From assembly GCF_000224145.3 (NCBI RefSeq), contig NC_020175.2:3317019-3381018 (forward strand): a stretch of 64,000 nt of DNA. Direction: 5' to 3'. The position numbers and the translations under genes were made by a program. Shown here piece by piece: positions 43,118 to 56,450 of this stretch (the stretch's first letter is position 1; each line of letters begins with the position of its first letter). Under the pieces are notes generated by a model that saw only the letters and a list, made by a program, of their open reading frames with translations, made no database searches and was not told the DNA's origin. This DNA is from Ciona intestinalis. Lineage: Eukaryota; Chordata; Ascidiacea; Phlebobranchia; Cionidae.

Positions 43118-43240
43118 CATTAGATATTTATTTTTCAATGATCTAAATCTAGAATATATTTTTTATTAAAATGCACTATGTTTTCCCAGAACAGAGAAAT
43201 ATATTAGAAATATAAAAAAATTCAGGTTGCTTAGTTTTAG

Positions 43241-43409
43241 TATAGGGGGGTGGAAGAAGGATGAAACACTTTTTCATTCCATTTTCTTGTTTTATTTGGT
43301 AGTAAACAAATCACAATCAAAGAATTATAAAACCGCATCCTCACGACTCCAATAGACCGTTGTTAATTGTTTAAAACATGAAGGTATTCCATCTTACCCT
43401 AAAGTACTA
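43241..43409 (+). mobile_element. MITE, full but diverged
   Basis: TATAGGGGGGTGGAAGAAGG to CATCTTACCCTAAAGTACTA. Confidence 0.82.
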
Positions 43410-43429
43410 TACTAAACAAAAAATTAGTT

Positions 43430-43527
43430 ACAAAATTATAAAACTACATATCCTCACGTCTCTAAAAAAGTGTCGTTAAATTTTAAAACTCTGTTAGGAA
43501 ATAAGCGCTTCTTACCCCGCGGTACTA
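43430..43527 (+). mobile_element. MITE 3' fragment
   Basis: AAAATTATAAAACTACATAT, CTCACGTCTCTAAAA, TCTTACCCCGCGGTACTA. Confidence 0.6.
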
Positions 43528-43529
43528 TA

Positions 43530-43723
43530 TAGTAGGGTGGGGAAAGAGGGGACACCTTTAATACATAATACCCAAATAGCCTGATCGTGTTTTAAACAAT
43601 TAACAACGGTCTGTGGAAGCCATGAGGTTTTTTTTTAATAATTCATTGAATGTTCTTTGTTTTCTAACCAATGGAAAGAGAAAACTAAACGAAAAGGTGT
43701 CCCACCTTTCCCCCACTCTACTC
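43530..43723 (-). mobile_element. MITE, full copy, type B
   Basis: TAGTAGGGTGGGGAAAGAGG to CACCTTTCCCCCACTCTACT. Confidence 0.9.
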
Positions 43724-46277
43724 TATTTTAATTAAAACTAGGCCCAGTCAGTTCTTGGTAAATACGGTTTAAATCTTTTGTGGATTGAGGCATATTACGT
43801 TTGTTTTCGACTGTCAGTATATTGCTGGTGATTTGTGACGCACAAGTAAGAATAGACAGACAAGTACGTCATAATAGTTATTGTGTGGTTAGAAATATAT
43901 GATTATCTGATTGACCCAAAACAACTTTAATTCGGGTACTGTCGTTTTTACCTGGTTTAATTAAATATGTTACTGTGTGGTTAGGAATATAGGGGTATCT
44001 GATTGACCAAAAGCAACCTCGATGATATCCAATCTTCCTCCCCCCCCCAGGGGGGGGGGGGCCTGCTATAATAAACTCTTGTGGGTATCTTTGCCGCTAT
44101 TGTTCAAAACGAACACTTTACAATACTTCCGGGTTCTTAAGCGATGATGACATGGTCCGCTGTTTTTCTTAAACGCTGTAACTTCTGGGCGTAAAATTCT
44201 AATTTTCATTGTTTACAGCGAACCAGTCTTTCGTCATGTTCAAATTATCCCTTGTCGTAAGCAAATGGTTAGGGCGATCCATCATAGGTTTTATTACGGC
44301 TCAAATTTGCTACAAACGATCGAATAATTCGGACCACCGTGTCAGCTACTCTGTATATACCAGGTGCTCCTTATCTTGTCATTATATCAGCCGAGATACG
44401 GAGCCTCAGTTATGGCCGTAGGGCAGAATTTTGGCTTCGAAATAATGCAGGTTATCATCTGTTTCACACAGAGCAGACGCAGTACATTTGTTATGTAATA
44501 CAATAGCGTGTATGTAATACACTGTGAGAACTGTACAGGTACAAAAATGGATTGTCATTTTGCACCTGGAAAAACAGTCCGAAATAATTCTTGTTTAGTC
44601 TTTCCTGTCATATTCTCAGCCTGAGCGGAGAAATAACAAGTCTACATACCAGATTATGGTCAAAAAGAACCACATGCTAATCCCAACTAATTACCAAACA
44701 GAAAGATTCACTCATCGTTTTGAATTAAACCAGCTCACAAATTGTAAACACAAACCATAATTAAGGGTCGGCTTGGGAGCGAGTCTCTCCGGATAACGAT
44801 CTGCGTTTCCGTTTTCAAAACAAATTGTTTTTCGAATGCTCATTTATAAACGATGAGAGAAAAAAATACCTTCGTACCGCAAACTCGAAAAGCGTTTTCA
44901 GAAAAAGGGATTAAGCGAAATACTGTTACATGTCTAATCTTGATGGATTAGCTGCGCGATTTGGAAGAAAATAACGTTTCAAGTGTTCGATTATCGGCTG
45001 ATTATTATAGCGATTATTGGCACCATATTTGGCAAGTTTAGTTGCTCAATTTATCACGTTTTGATCAACCTGAGTGACGTATTTTGACGCTGTAATAATT
45101 TTGACCTAATCTGTTAACACATTCGGGCTGTTTTCGTATCAATCAATACATATAGTGCGGTTCAATTACATCCATAACTCAATAACGCACAAAACGTCCG
45201 TGTGTGACATTTTGAGCGAAAACTATACAGAGCTCAATAAAAAGCTTTTTAAACTTCACAACCACGGAATTTTATCTCACCATAGCATATATAATAGTGT
45301 CTAAACCACCGAAAAGTCAATAAAATCTTTTAGAAATTGAGGTAAACCTTTTAAATCGGGCCACCCATGCCGAGAGAAGTACATATTTTGTCCCACCGCT
45401 CATATATCCCCAGGCCGAATTAAAGGCTTTTCTGCTATCGGCCTCCCAGGAGCCAGCAATGATCAAAACCTGTTACGAATCGCTCTACACTTCAAAGTTA
45501 AGACTTTCAGTAATCTGAAACTTGATGGCACTTGGCGTCATAATACGCCCACGCTGTTTTTATTGAAAACGCATAAGTTATGCTAAAATGTGTATTGTTT
45601 ATTATTATAGCGCATTCGATTTTAATAACGTTTTAATTAAACGGGAGAGATAAATGTGACGCAAACTTATTTTCCGCAATGGAAAGGGACGTATATATTT
45701 ATACACATGTGTTTAAATATCACAATCCTCAAACACGCGGGGAGCATAACTAAGTTAACAAAAACACGTCACCGCATATGTCACAACAAAATAACATAAT
45801 ATCAGCGCAGCTAAAATGTTTCAAAATGTTTGGATAGCGAGTCTGAAAAGTGAATTTTAATCAGTAATGATAGATTGTTTCGCAACGACGTTTTTAGCAA
45901 CGTATCGCAAGATACAAAGGCATTAAGGCCAGCGGCTAAAGCAAATCTTTTCTTTGCGCTCCGAGCACAAACACAAGATCATGCGGTTACGCGGTCTTCT
46001 GCGTGTGTGGTCCCCGGCCGTCTTCTGTTTCGGATAAACACCCGACGAGCTATAAGCTGAAGCGGCTGCGAGGACCGTACATTTGGTCGCAGACGCTCGT
46101 GGAAGTTTCAAAAATTTCAAGAAAAATATTTTTAAAGAAAATTTTTAACAGTCAAAAATTGCAAGAAAGTTTTGAGCATCAGTGTAGGTGATGAGTTTTT
46201 GTAGTTATGTAAACTATTGTTATTAAAAAGAATTGGAAGAATGTTAAATTAAACGAATCAGCAAAATAGAGAATACA
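43724..46277. promoter_or_regulatory. 2.5-kb repeat-free region upstream of the forkhead gene
   Basis: The longest stretch in the window without a MITE or SINE copy. No coding exon is convincing here. It contains one poly-C/poly-G block (44038-44063) and many AT-rich homeodomain-like cores (TAAT/ATTA). Being next to a transcription-factor gene and spared by insertions, it is a candidate cis-regulatory domain; that is inference. Confidence 0.4.
44038..44063. repeat. Adjacent poly-C and poly-G runs
   Basis: About ten C, then A, then about twelve G, able to form a hairpin or quadruplex. The CAATCTTCCTCCCCC prefix resembles a MITE end, so it may be a collapsed MITE remnant. Confidence 0.7.
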
Positions 46278-46471
46278 GTACAGTGGGGGAAGATAGGACA
46301 CCTTTAGCACATATTATCCAAATATCCTGATCGTGTTTTAAACAATTAACAACGGTCTATTATGTGAATTGTGAAAATACGGTTTTATAATTCTTTGAAT
46401 GTTCCCTGTTTACTTCCAAATTGGGCGAGAAAATAGAATGAACGGATGTCCCATCTTCCCCCACCCTACTA
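46278..46471 (-). mobile_element. MITE, full copy, type B
   Basis: AGTACAGTGGGGGAAGATAG to CATCTTCCCCCACCCTACTA; ends 245 bp before the forkhead start codon. Confidence 0.9.
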
Positions 46472-46477
46472 TATATG

Positions 46478-46602
46478 TTAGGGTGGGGTATGATATTTTT
46501 AGCCCCGCGACTCTCAAAACGTGTTGTTAATTGTTAAAAACACGATCTAGAAATATGGGGTTTAGGTGCTAAAGGTAATTCAACTTACCCCACAGTACCA
46601 CA
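46478..46602 (+). mobile_element. MITE, short internally deleted copy
   Basis: TGTTAGGGTGGGGTATGATA, TTAGGTGCTAAAGGTAATTC, TTACCCCACAGTACCA. Confidence 0.7.
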
Positions 46603-46715
46603 ACTTGCACTTTTGCAGATTTTAAAAGTGAATCATAAAAAAACGAATAGTAACTCTATGAGATCGTATTAAGTCCAGTTGAAAACAAACTAAATTATAG
46701 TTTTGTAAAACAGAA

Positions 46716-48888
<2,173 letters not shown>

Positions 48889-50242
48889 CTCGTTCTGACC
48901 TAATCTAAAACGCGTTTTCATTTTTGGCTGCTACACGTATTACCGTTTTATAATTGCGTGATATTCACATAATACTCTTTTGTAGCAAAATATATATTAT
49001 AGACTTAAAGCATATTTAGTAAATACTTAAAACACAGTTATGTTTGTTTGGTTACATTTTTACTAGGTTACAATTTGAGCTTCAACTTATTTTGACCATA
49101 ATATAGAGACTGTATATACGTAGGATATAAACACAAGTTCAACTTCATGTGATACGCATGGTTTATATAGTCCACGCCACAGTGAGAAAAAAAGCATGAT
49201 TGGAAATATAGTACAGTGGGGGAAGACGTGACACTTTTGGCACATAATATTCAAACAACCTGATCGTGTTTTAAACAATTAACAACGGTCTATGAGAGTC
49301 GCGAGGATACAGTTTTATAGTTCTTTAAATGTACTTTGTTTTACTGCCAAATTGGACGAGAGAATGATCGATGTCTTATCTCCCCCTCCCTTATATTCAA
49401 AGAGATTAAAACCATAATATCCAAAGAGATTGGTTTTAATCTATTTGCTTATATTGATACAGTAGCGTTTAGAAGTTTTAACTGATTTTACGATTCAGAC
49501 ACATTTGACATCAGCTAATTGTAAATCTAACCTAACAGTGACAACTAAAGCATGATGTAATATTCTACTTCGGTCTAAATTGACAGAATTATAACCGTAG
49601 CCTCGCGACTCTAAAACAGCGTTGTTATTGGACATGTAGTGACCATATTATAGATCATTTTCGTCGAACAGTTGGTCTTTTTTATTTTCGTTATATCTTA
49701 ATAATTAGTTATCGCATTTAGCCTTTAATGTCTTGACGAAACCAAATTAAATTAAACATATACATAAATTCTGGAAGAATTCTTCAGATTTATTACCGAA
49801 ACGTTGTGAACTTTGTTTGTTACGTCACAATGTTGAACTGACGTCACAATGAGGCTGCTATACAATTCTGATTGGGTGGATTGCTCACGTGACTGACGCC
49901 TCGTACCAGCTGATTATTCCCGCCTTGATTGCTCCTCGCATAAAACGCCTCTTCTAAAAAGCGAGTTACCAAGTTCCAGACGAAGTTGGTTCCACATCAC
50001 GTTACAAGTTAGATGGTTTTATGAAGTTTTCCTGCAAGACTTGAGTTAAGTGTTTTATTAAACATTTGTATTATATTAAGACTTACAATTTACTATAATA
50101 TATATTATTACTTTATACTACAACACAGTAATATTATTGCACTACATTATATACAATAACACTATGCTACAAGTTTTGTGCCTTGCGTTTATTACTTTGT
50201 TATATTAAGTTCAAAATTATTCTTTATCGGATTCTGTTTGAG
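48889..50242. other. Intergenic after the forkhead gene
   Basis: One MITE (below). The segment 49820-50040 looks promoter-like: TGACGTCA at 49839, CACGTGAC, TTCCCGCC, and a CATAAAAC TATA-like motif near 49939. It would serve the putative small gene at 50243 if that is real. Confidence 0.4.
49209..49394 (-). mobile_element. MITE, full copy, type B
   Basis: TAGTACAGTGGGGGAAGACG to TTATCTCCCCCTCCCTTATA. Confidence 0.85.
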
Positions 50243-50889
50243 GAATGGCGACGTTCTTTATTACGTCACACGCAATATCTAGGTTCACAATCGTTGCGTT
50301 CTGTTACGTCACAATCCGACAATCGTTCAGATTTCGCTTTCTACACGTCAATGTTGCGTCATCATAGGTTTCGTTACGTCATAGCTGAACAACACGCGAC
50401 TGTTCTATACGCGTAAATTTCGCGACGTTTTTTCATGGGGCCCCATGCGCGTTTTGCGCCGATATACAAGGCATATTACTTGTATATTCTAATTATATTA
50501 GCGCTATGAACGCAACGCCAGAAGATCAAAGAATTGGTAAAGTATAAATCACAATTGGCATTATTACGTACACAAGCTATTTCCTAGAAACATCGATGAT
50601 GTGACGTCACGAAGTGGTGATGACGCAACAGAAGAACCCACTTCGTAAGTTCATTGTTTCGTCACAAACTTTATATCAAAATGATAAGTTTTTTAATCTG
50701 AACATTTTTTCCAGTACATCATAGTATGTGACGTCACAAATAAGGTTTAAGCGGACTTGACGTAAAGCAAGCATGAAGATAATTATGACGTGATTATATG
50801 TAAGCAATAGTTTAACGATTATTATATATTATAATGTAGGCTTTGTTTATTATTAGTGGTATTGATGAGTTTTACAAAAGCATGTATGT
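50241..50889. repeat. Duplicated block 1, copy A
   Basis: Matches 51430-52078 at a constant offset of 1189 bp with about 1% substitutions and no net indel. See the finding on unmerged haplotypes. Confidence 0.95.
50243..50724 (+). CDS. Putative small gene or 3' part of a gene, function unknown
   Basis: Three exons can be drawn with consensus splice sites and matching phases: 50243-50367, 50588-50644, 50715-50724. They encode 63 residues beginning EWRRSLLRHTQYLGSQSLRS, rich in Arg and Ser, joined to NIDDVTSRSGDDATEEPTS and ending TS-stop. No convincing start codon is visible; the frame stays open upstream to about 50183, and the likely first exon has not been found. The same three exons recur intact at 51432-51556, 51777-51833 and 51904-51913 in the duplicated sequence. 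TGACGTCA falls inside exon 2. Resembles no family I know; chance is not excluded. Confidence 0.35.
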
Positions 50890-51379
50890 CGCGGCTGCAG
50901 ACGTTCTTTTGCCTAAAGGACTCGGCACTCCTTATACGCACTTCAGTTGGACGCGCTTTATTATGCTAACCAGCTTCGTTTGGTTGTAATTCATGCGGTA
51001 ACTAAAAAGAAACGGAATACACGTCAATATACATACACATGATTTAAACAGCGATGTTAATCTAAATTAATACCTGAATTTTCGGCGTTTAAAAGTTGCA
51101 AATAATAATACAAACAATCGTGTACACACAATCGTGGGTAATCTGCAATTATGAGAAGAATATTAGTATAAATTAAATAGAAAGAAAATACACGAACATA
51201 CCACGTAGAGAATGTAACCTCTGACCTCTAGTGCCAATCCTTTACTTAAATGAAATCAAAATTATGCGCCAAGAATAAACTGAGATTGCCCACGTAAAGA
51301 AACTCACTGAAGCACAGAAACATAGATATTTAAACTTAAATACATTTGGCAGTCCAGCCAGCCGTGACATGTCTATAAC

Positions 51380-51429
51380 NNNNNNNNNNNNNNNNNNNNN
51401 NNNNNNNNNNNNNNNNNNNNNNNNNNNNN
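51380..51429. other. Assembly gap (50 N)
   Basis: Run of exactly 50 N, a placeholder size. The base after it is the first base of duplicated block 1, copy B. Confidence 1.
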
Positions 51430-52078
51430 AGGAATGGCGACGTTCTTTATTACGTCACACGCAATATCTAGGTTCACAATCGTTGCGTTCTGTTACGTCA
51501 CAATCCGACAATCGTTCAGATTTCGCTTTCTACACGTCAATGTTGCGTCATCATAGGTTTCGTTACGTCATAGCTGAACAACACGCGACTGTTCTATACG
51601 CGTAAATTTCGCGACGTTTTTTCATGGGGCCCCATGCGCGTTTTGCGCCGATATACAAGGCATATTACTTGTATATTCTAATTATATTAGCGCTAAGAAC
51701 GCAACGCCAGAAGATCAAAGAATTGGTAAAGTATAAGTCACAATTGGCATTATTACATACACAAGCTATTTCCTAGAAACATCGATGATGTGACGTCACG
51801 AAGTGGTGATGACGCAACAGAAGAACCCACTTCGTAAGTTCATTGTTTCGTCACAAACTTTATATCAAAATGATAAGTTTTTTAATCTGAACATTTTTTC
51901 CAGTACATCATAGTATGTGACGTCACAAATAAGGTTCAAGCGGACTTAACGTAAAGCAAGCATGAAGATAATTATGACGTGATAATATGTAAGCAATAGT
52001 TTAACGATTATTATATATTATAATGTAGGCTTTGTTTATTATTAGTGGTATTGCTGAGTTTTACAAAAGCATGTATGT
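51430..52078. repeat. Duplicated block 1, copy B
   Basis: Near-identical to 50241-50889. Differences include GCGCTAAG for GCGCTATG, and TATAAGTC for TATAAATC. After 52078 the two copies diverge completely. Confidence 0.95.
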
Positions 52079-52092
52079 TTATAACTTTATAT

Positions 52093-52281
52093 AGTACTGT
52101 GGGGGTGGATGGGACAACCACAGCACATAATATCCAAATATCCTGTTCAAGTTTCAAACAATAACAAAGGTCTATGGGAGTTGTAAGACTACGGTTTTAT
52201 AAATCTTTGAATGTTCCTTTTTTACTACCAAATGCGACGAGAAAAAAATGTGAAAGTGTCCCATCTTCCCCCACCGTACTG
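52093..52281 (-). mobile_element. MITE, full copy, type B
   Basis: TAGTACTGTGGGGGTGGATG to CATCTTCCCCCACCGTACTG; starts 15 bp after the end of block 1 homology. Confidence 0.88.
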
Positions 52282-53211
52282 CACGGTTCGTAGCACCCGG
52301 ACGACGCAGTTTCGTAACGATCGACGCAGTGCGTAACATCCGGACGTTATTATATTGTGTGAAGATACGACAAGAGTATCGCGGTACCAACATGGAGGCT
52401 TAACCTTATTTAATTAGGACATGCAGAGCTGTTGTAGGCTTCCGACTCCTTGTGGTCGGACATTCAATATGGTGTACACGTCCGAAGCTTATATCCTTCA
52501 GTATTTGAAACATATTTTTTTTGTAGATGTTTCAATGATTGTCCGCGTTAATTACTTTTTGACCGCTTCCATTTTATGATTGAACTGGTGTGTTTGTTGC
52601 AAGTTTGTTGCATGTGGCACATGTTTTCTCTGCACTCGTACAAATTTGTATTCGTTGTATTGTTTTTGTCTATTGGAGTGTCTTTAACCTGCGTGGACAG
52701 TAAAATCCCGTAAGGGTTTCTCACCTAAGTAAAAACCCACTACCATTAGCTGGGGGCTTGTCGTGCCGTAGTGGCTTTCCACCAACGCCAGCCACATAAA
52801 ATATGAAGGTATTTTAATTCTGTTTCTATTTTCCAGAAAGATACTTTACAACAAACCAAATGTTTTACTTGCTGTGTAATCTTTAATAAACGCTTAGTTT
52901 TACTAAGCATATATGTTATATATTTATAGTAATGCGGGTTAAGATCGCAATCGCGTTTTAAACCGTTAACAACGACTTGCTGTGGGAGTAATGAAGATAC
53001 AGTTTATAATTGTGAATATGCTTTGTTTACTACCAAATAGACAAACGAATCATATTGCCCCACCCTACTGTATTTTAAATTACAGTGACCTGTAAAGGGT
53101 ATAAAACACGTCTAGCATCACAAAGTAACATAAAAGTTGGTTTTGATATTTTTTGGTAATTCTCGATCATAATGTGTTTCATAATTTTAGGTTGTTGAAT
53201 TCACGGCTTTT
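52282..53211. other. Intergenic
   Basis: No exon seen. Contains the diverged MITE at 52927 and otherwise unremarkable AT-rich sequence. Confidence 0.6.
52927..53071 (-). mobile_element. MITE, diverged and shortened
   Basis: TAGTAATGCGGGTTAAGATC to ATTGCCCCACCCTACTGTA. Confidence 0.75.
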
Positions 53212-54228
53212 CTATGACAGGCACTTGCAGTCTGCCGCAAAGCAAGCGTCGACCATTATTTGAATAAACACTGAAAGAAGCGTTGTAGAAACCGGGGAAT
53301 GGAATTTGTGTCGCGACTTCCTTTTGGTTGATGAAGAGGAAAGAGGAAATCTGTGCGTAAGTGTTACTGAATAATAAATTGTATTACGTGACGAATGTAC
53401 CCGTTTATGTGTATAGTGGGGTAGGGAGGAAGATGGGACACCTTTCATTCTATTTTTCCGCCCCGTTTCGTAGTGAACAAAGAACGATTGAAGTATTCTA
53501 AAACCCTATCGTTACGACTCCCTAACGATAGGGTTTTAGCTCGTTGGTAATTGTTTAAAACACGATCATGTTTTTTGGATATGTATGTACTAAAGGTGTC
53601 CCGCCTTCCTCCACTCTACTATATAGTATGCAAATCGGTTTGGCAGTAGTTAGAGCGATTAAGTACCTTTATACGAGGGAATACGGGTTAGGGATCGGCG
53701 CTATTCTGCTATAGCTGTAGAAGTAGACGTATATGTGTCCATGAGCAAGACACTAAACAGTAATTGCTCAAACTTAGTGGCCCCCACTATTATAGGTTAT
53801 AAAACTAACTAAACCCGAGAATTATAGTGGTCACGCATAAAAAAAATAGTTGTCAGCCATGCATAAAACAATACCCGAAAAAGTGTACAAGCAGGCACGG
53901 TGAGTTGTATGAAACTGAACGCCTACACGTTAAACCACTATCAATGCCCGTCATGCGAGAATAATAAGTTACATAAACACACATTACAATTGATATATAT
54001 ATACATACCGCCAATTCGTCCGTTACATTTGTATCCAGTTTTTCCGCACAAACTGCCTTGTCCAGAAAACAATCTGGTTGTGTTACCAGGGCCCTTTCCC
54101 CACCAAATATCAAATTTGCCCCACGCTTCCTTATATTTGAAAACTGCAAAACAAACGGTGTCTGCATGTAAAGATTCGGAGCCGGAAAATTTGAACGCTT
54201 TCCCTAATTTCGTTTTATCAGAATACAT
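53212..54228 (-). CDS. Putative small Cys-containing protein, two exons, function unknown
   Basis: Minus-strand exons 54009-54228 and 53212-53270 join with GTATGT..CTTCTTTCAG and matching phase; 92 aa from the ATG at 54228. The sequence looks protein-like: MYSDKTKLGKAFKFSG, then CFAVFKYKEAWGKFDIWWGK, GSLCGKTGYKCNG, and a Cys-rich tail (ACFAADCKCLS). Seven Cys suggest disulfides, but no signal peptide is attached, so a 5' exon is probably missing. The first exon recurs at about 55361-55580 in the second copy of the region; the last exon lies just outside the duplication. No family recognised. Confidence 0.4.
53414..53621 (+). mobile_element. MITE with a hairpin insertion
   Basis: TAGTGGGGTAGGGAGGAAGA to CCTTCCTCCACTCTACTA. 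It holds AAAACCCTATCGTTA / TAACGATAGGGTTTT, an inverted repeat at about 53500-53538 not seen in other copies. Confidence 0.85.
53640..53980 (+). repeat. Degenerate SINE
   Basis: GGCAGTAGTTAGAGCG, GTGTCCATGAGCAAGACACT, GCAGGCACGGTGAGTTGTAT, GAATAATAAGTTACATAAAC in SINE order, strongly eroded. Also present in copy B at about 54960-55310. Confidence 0.65.
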
Positions 54229-54269
54229 ATGATAAAATTTTGTTTTCTCATCGAACAGCGAAGGTTAAA

Positions 54270-54395
54270 GAACTAACAAAGTAACATACATGGTAATTTG
54301 TAAGCGGGCACGAGGTGTATGAAATAGAAAACCCTTGTTATAACGGCTGTAGTTGTCCCGGCATGCGAAGATAAGTCAGTTACATTTATTCCTTC
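54270..54395 (+). repeat. SINE 3' half
   Basis: AAAGTAACATACATGGTAAT, GCGGGCACGAGGTGTATGAA, CAGTTACATTTATTCC. Second copy at about 55630-55745. Confidence 0.8.
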
Positions 54396-54583
54396 AAGTT
54401 GATTAAAACAACGAAAAAAAGAAAATTAGAAATAAAACGACAGCCGTTAAAACAAGCTATGGGTAGAAAAAGTAGTTGAAAAGTAATAAAAGCGCGGAGT
54501 AATAACTCATCATACACATACTTGCCCAAGCCTTTACTGTGATTTCGAAAGGTTTCTTATAGACCAGTGGATCGGGTGATACC

Positions 54584-54633
54584 NNNNNNNNNNNNNNNNN
54601 NNNNNNNNNNNNNNNNNNNNNNNNNNNNNNNNN
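54584..54633. other. Assembly gap (50 N)
   Basis: Run of exactly 50 N between the end of block 2 copy A and the start of copy B. Confidence 1.
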
Positions 54634-54727
54634 CGACTTCCTTTTGATTGATGCAGAGGAGATCTGTGCGTAAGTGTTACTGAATAATAAATTGTATTAC
54701 GTGACGAATGTACCCGTTTATGTGCAT

Positions 54728-54947
54728 AGTGGGGTGGAGGAAGATGGGACACCTTTCACTCTATTTTTCCGCCCTTACGCAAAGATTTCCGTTTCGTAGT
54801 GAACAAAGAACGATTGAAGTATTCTAAAACCCTATCGTTACGACTCCCTAACGATAGGGTTTTAGCTCGTTGGTAATTGTTTAAAACACGATCATGTTTT
54901 TTGGATATGTATGTACTAAAGGTGTCCCGCCTTCCTCCACTCTACTA
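54728..54947 (+). mobile_element. MITE, copy-B counterpart of 53414
   Basis: TAGTGGGGTGGAGGAAGATG to CCTTCCTCCACTCTACTA with the same hairpin insertion. Confidence 0.85.
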
Positions 54948-55316
54948 TATAGTATGCAAATCGGTTTGGCAGTAGTTAGAGCGATTAAGTACCTTTATAC
55001 GAGGGAATACGGGTTAGGGATCGGCGCTATTCTGCTATAGCTGTAGAAGTAGACGTATATGTGTCCATGAGCAAGACACTAAACAGTAATTGCTCAAACC
55101 TAGTGGCCCCCACTATTATAGGTTATAAAACTAACTAAACCCGAGAATTATAGTGGTCACGCATAAAAAAAATAGTTGTCAGCCATGCATAAAACAATAC
55201 CCGAAAAAGTGTACAAGCAGGCACGGTGAGTTGTATGAAACTGAACGCCTACACGTTAAACCACTATCAATGCCCGTCATGCGAGAATAATAAGTTACAT
55301 AAACACACATTACAAT

Positions 55317-55317
<1 letters not shown>

Positions 55318-55355
<38 letters not shown>
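55318..55355. repeat. (AT)n microsatellite, ~19 units
   Basis: Copy A has only about five units at 53992-54003. It directly follows the donor site of the putative Cys-containing gene on the minus strand. Confidence 0.95.
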
Positions 55356-55359
<4 letters not shown>

Positions 55360-56042
55360 CCGCCAATTCGTCCGTTACATTTGTATCCAGTTTTTCCGCA
55401 CAAACTGCCTTGTCCAGAAAACAATCTGGTTGTGTTACCAGGGCCCTTTCCCCACCAAATATCAAATTTGCCCCACGCTTCCTTATATTTGAAAACTGCA
55501 AAACAAACGGTGTCTGCATGTAAAGATTCGGAGCCGGAAAATTTGAACGCTTTCCCTAATTTCGTTTTATCAGAATACATATGATAAAATTTTGTTTTCT
55601 CATCGAACAGCGAAGGTTAAAGCACTAACAAAGTAACATACATGGTAATCTGTAAGCGGGCACGAGGTGTATGAAATAGAAAACCCTTGTTATAACGGCT
55701 GTAGTTGTCCCGGCATGCGAAGATAAGTGAGTTACATTTATTCCTTCAAGTTGATTAAAACAACGAAAAAAAGAAAATTAGAAATAAAACGACAGCCGTT
55801 AAAACAAGCTATGGGTAGAAAAAGTAGTTGAAAAGTAATAAAAGCGCGAGTAATAACTCATCATACACATACTTGCCCAAGCCTTTACTGTGATTTCAAA
55901 AGGTTTCTTATAGACCAGTGGATCGGGTGATACCGATATTGACAGGCGGGATCGAGGCTCTAAAATAATTCAATTAATTTGAGAGAGTACTTCGAAGTAT
56001 ACGCCTTTTAATGCGAACGGTCACCATGCTTTAGCAATATAT

Positions 56043-56125
56043 AGTAGATTAGGGTAAGATGTTGCATTCTCTCTTTTATTGTACAAATTGGTAGCAATAA
56101 AACAATAATTTTAAAATAGAGGACG
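56043..56125 (+). mobile_element. MITE 5' fragment
   Basis: TAGTAGATTAGGGTAAGATG, ATTGGTAGCAATAAAACAAT. Confidence 0.6.
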
Positions 56126-56182
56126 CCATTTAAAAGCATTTTACGACGTTTAGTGCGATTTGTCATTCATGATTTAAAAACA

Positions 56183-56368
56183 TAGTAGGGTGGAGGAAGA
56201 TGGGACACCTTTAGCACATAATATCTAAATATCCCGATCGTGTTTCAAACAATTAACAATGATCTATGAGAGTCGTGAGGATAAAATTTTTGAATTATCA
56301 TTGTTTACTACCAAATGGAACGAGAAAAAAAATAATGAAAAGGTGGTCCATCTTCCCCCACCCTACTA
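56183..56368 (-). mobile_element. MITE, full copy, type B
   Basis: TAGTAGGGTGGAGGAAGATG to CATCTTCCCCCACCCTACTA. Confidence 0.92.
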
Positions 56369-56450
56369 TATACTATTTACGTCATATAGCTTCTCCAGGC
56401 GTCACAATTCGTTATGCGTCAGACCTTTAAGCTAATAATCTGTACAAACA

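Larger units (their letters stand above)
53314..54583. repeat. Duplicated block 2, copy A
   Basis: Matches 54634-55934 throughout, ending exactly at the N gap. It contains the MITE at 53414, a degenerate SINE and the putative Cys gene exon. Confidence 0.95.
54634..55934. repeat. Duplicated block 2, copy B
   Basis: Near-identical to 53314-54583, with an extra TTACGCAAAGATTTC near 54775 and a much longer AT run at 55318-55355. It contains the second MITE copy (54728-54947). Confidence 0.95.

Noticed and set aside
44209..44421. Plus-strand ORF of 70 codons upstream of the forkhead gene
   Set aside because: No splice signals, promoter or similarity; kept as possible regulatory DNA.
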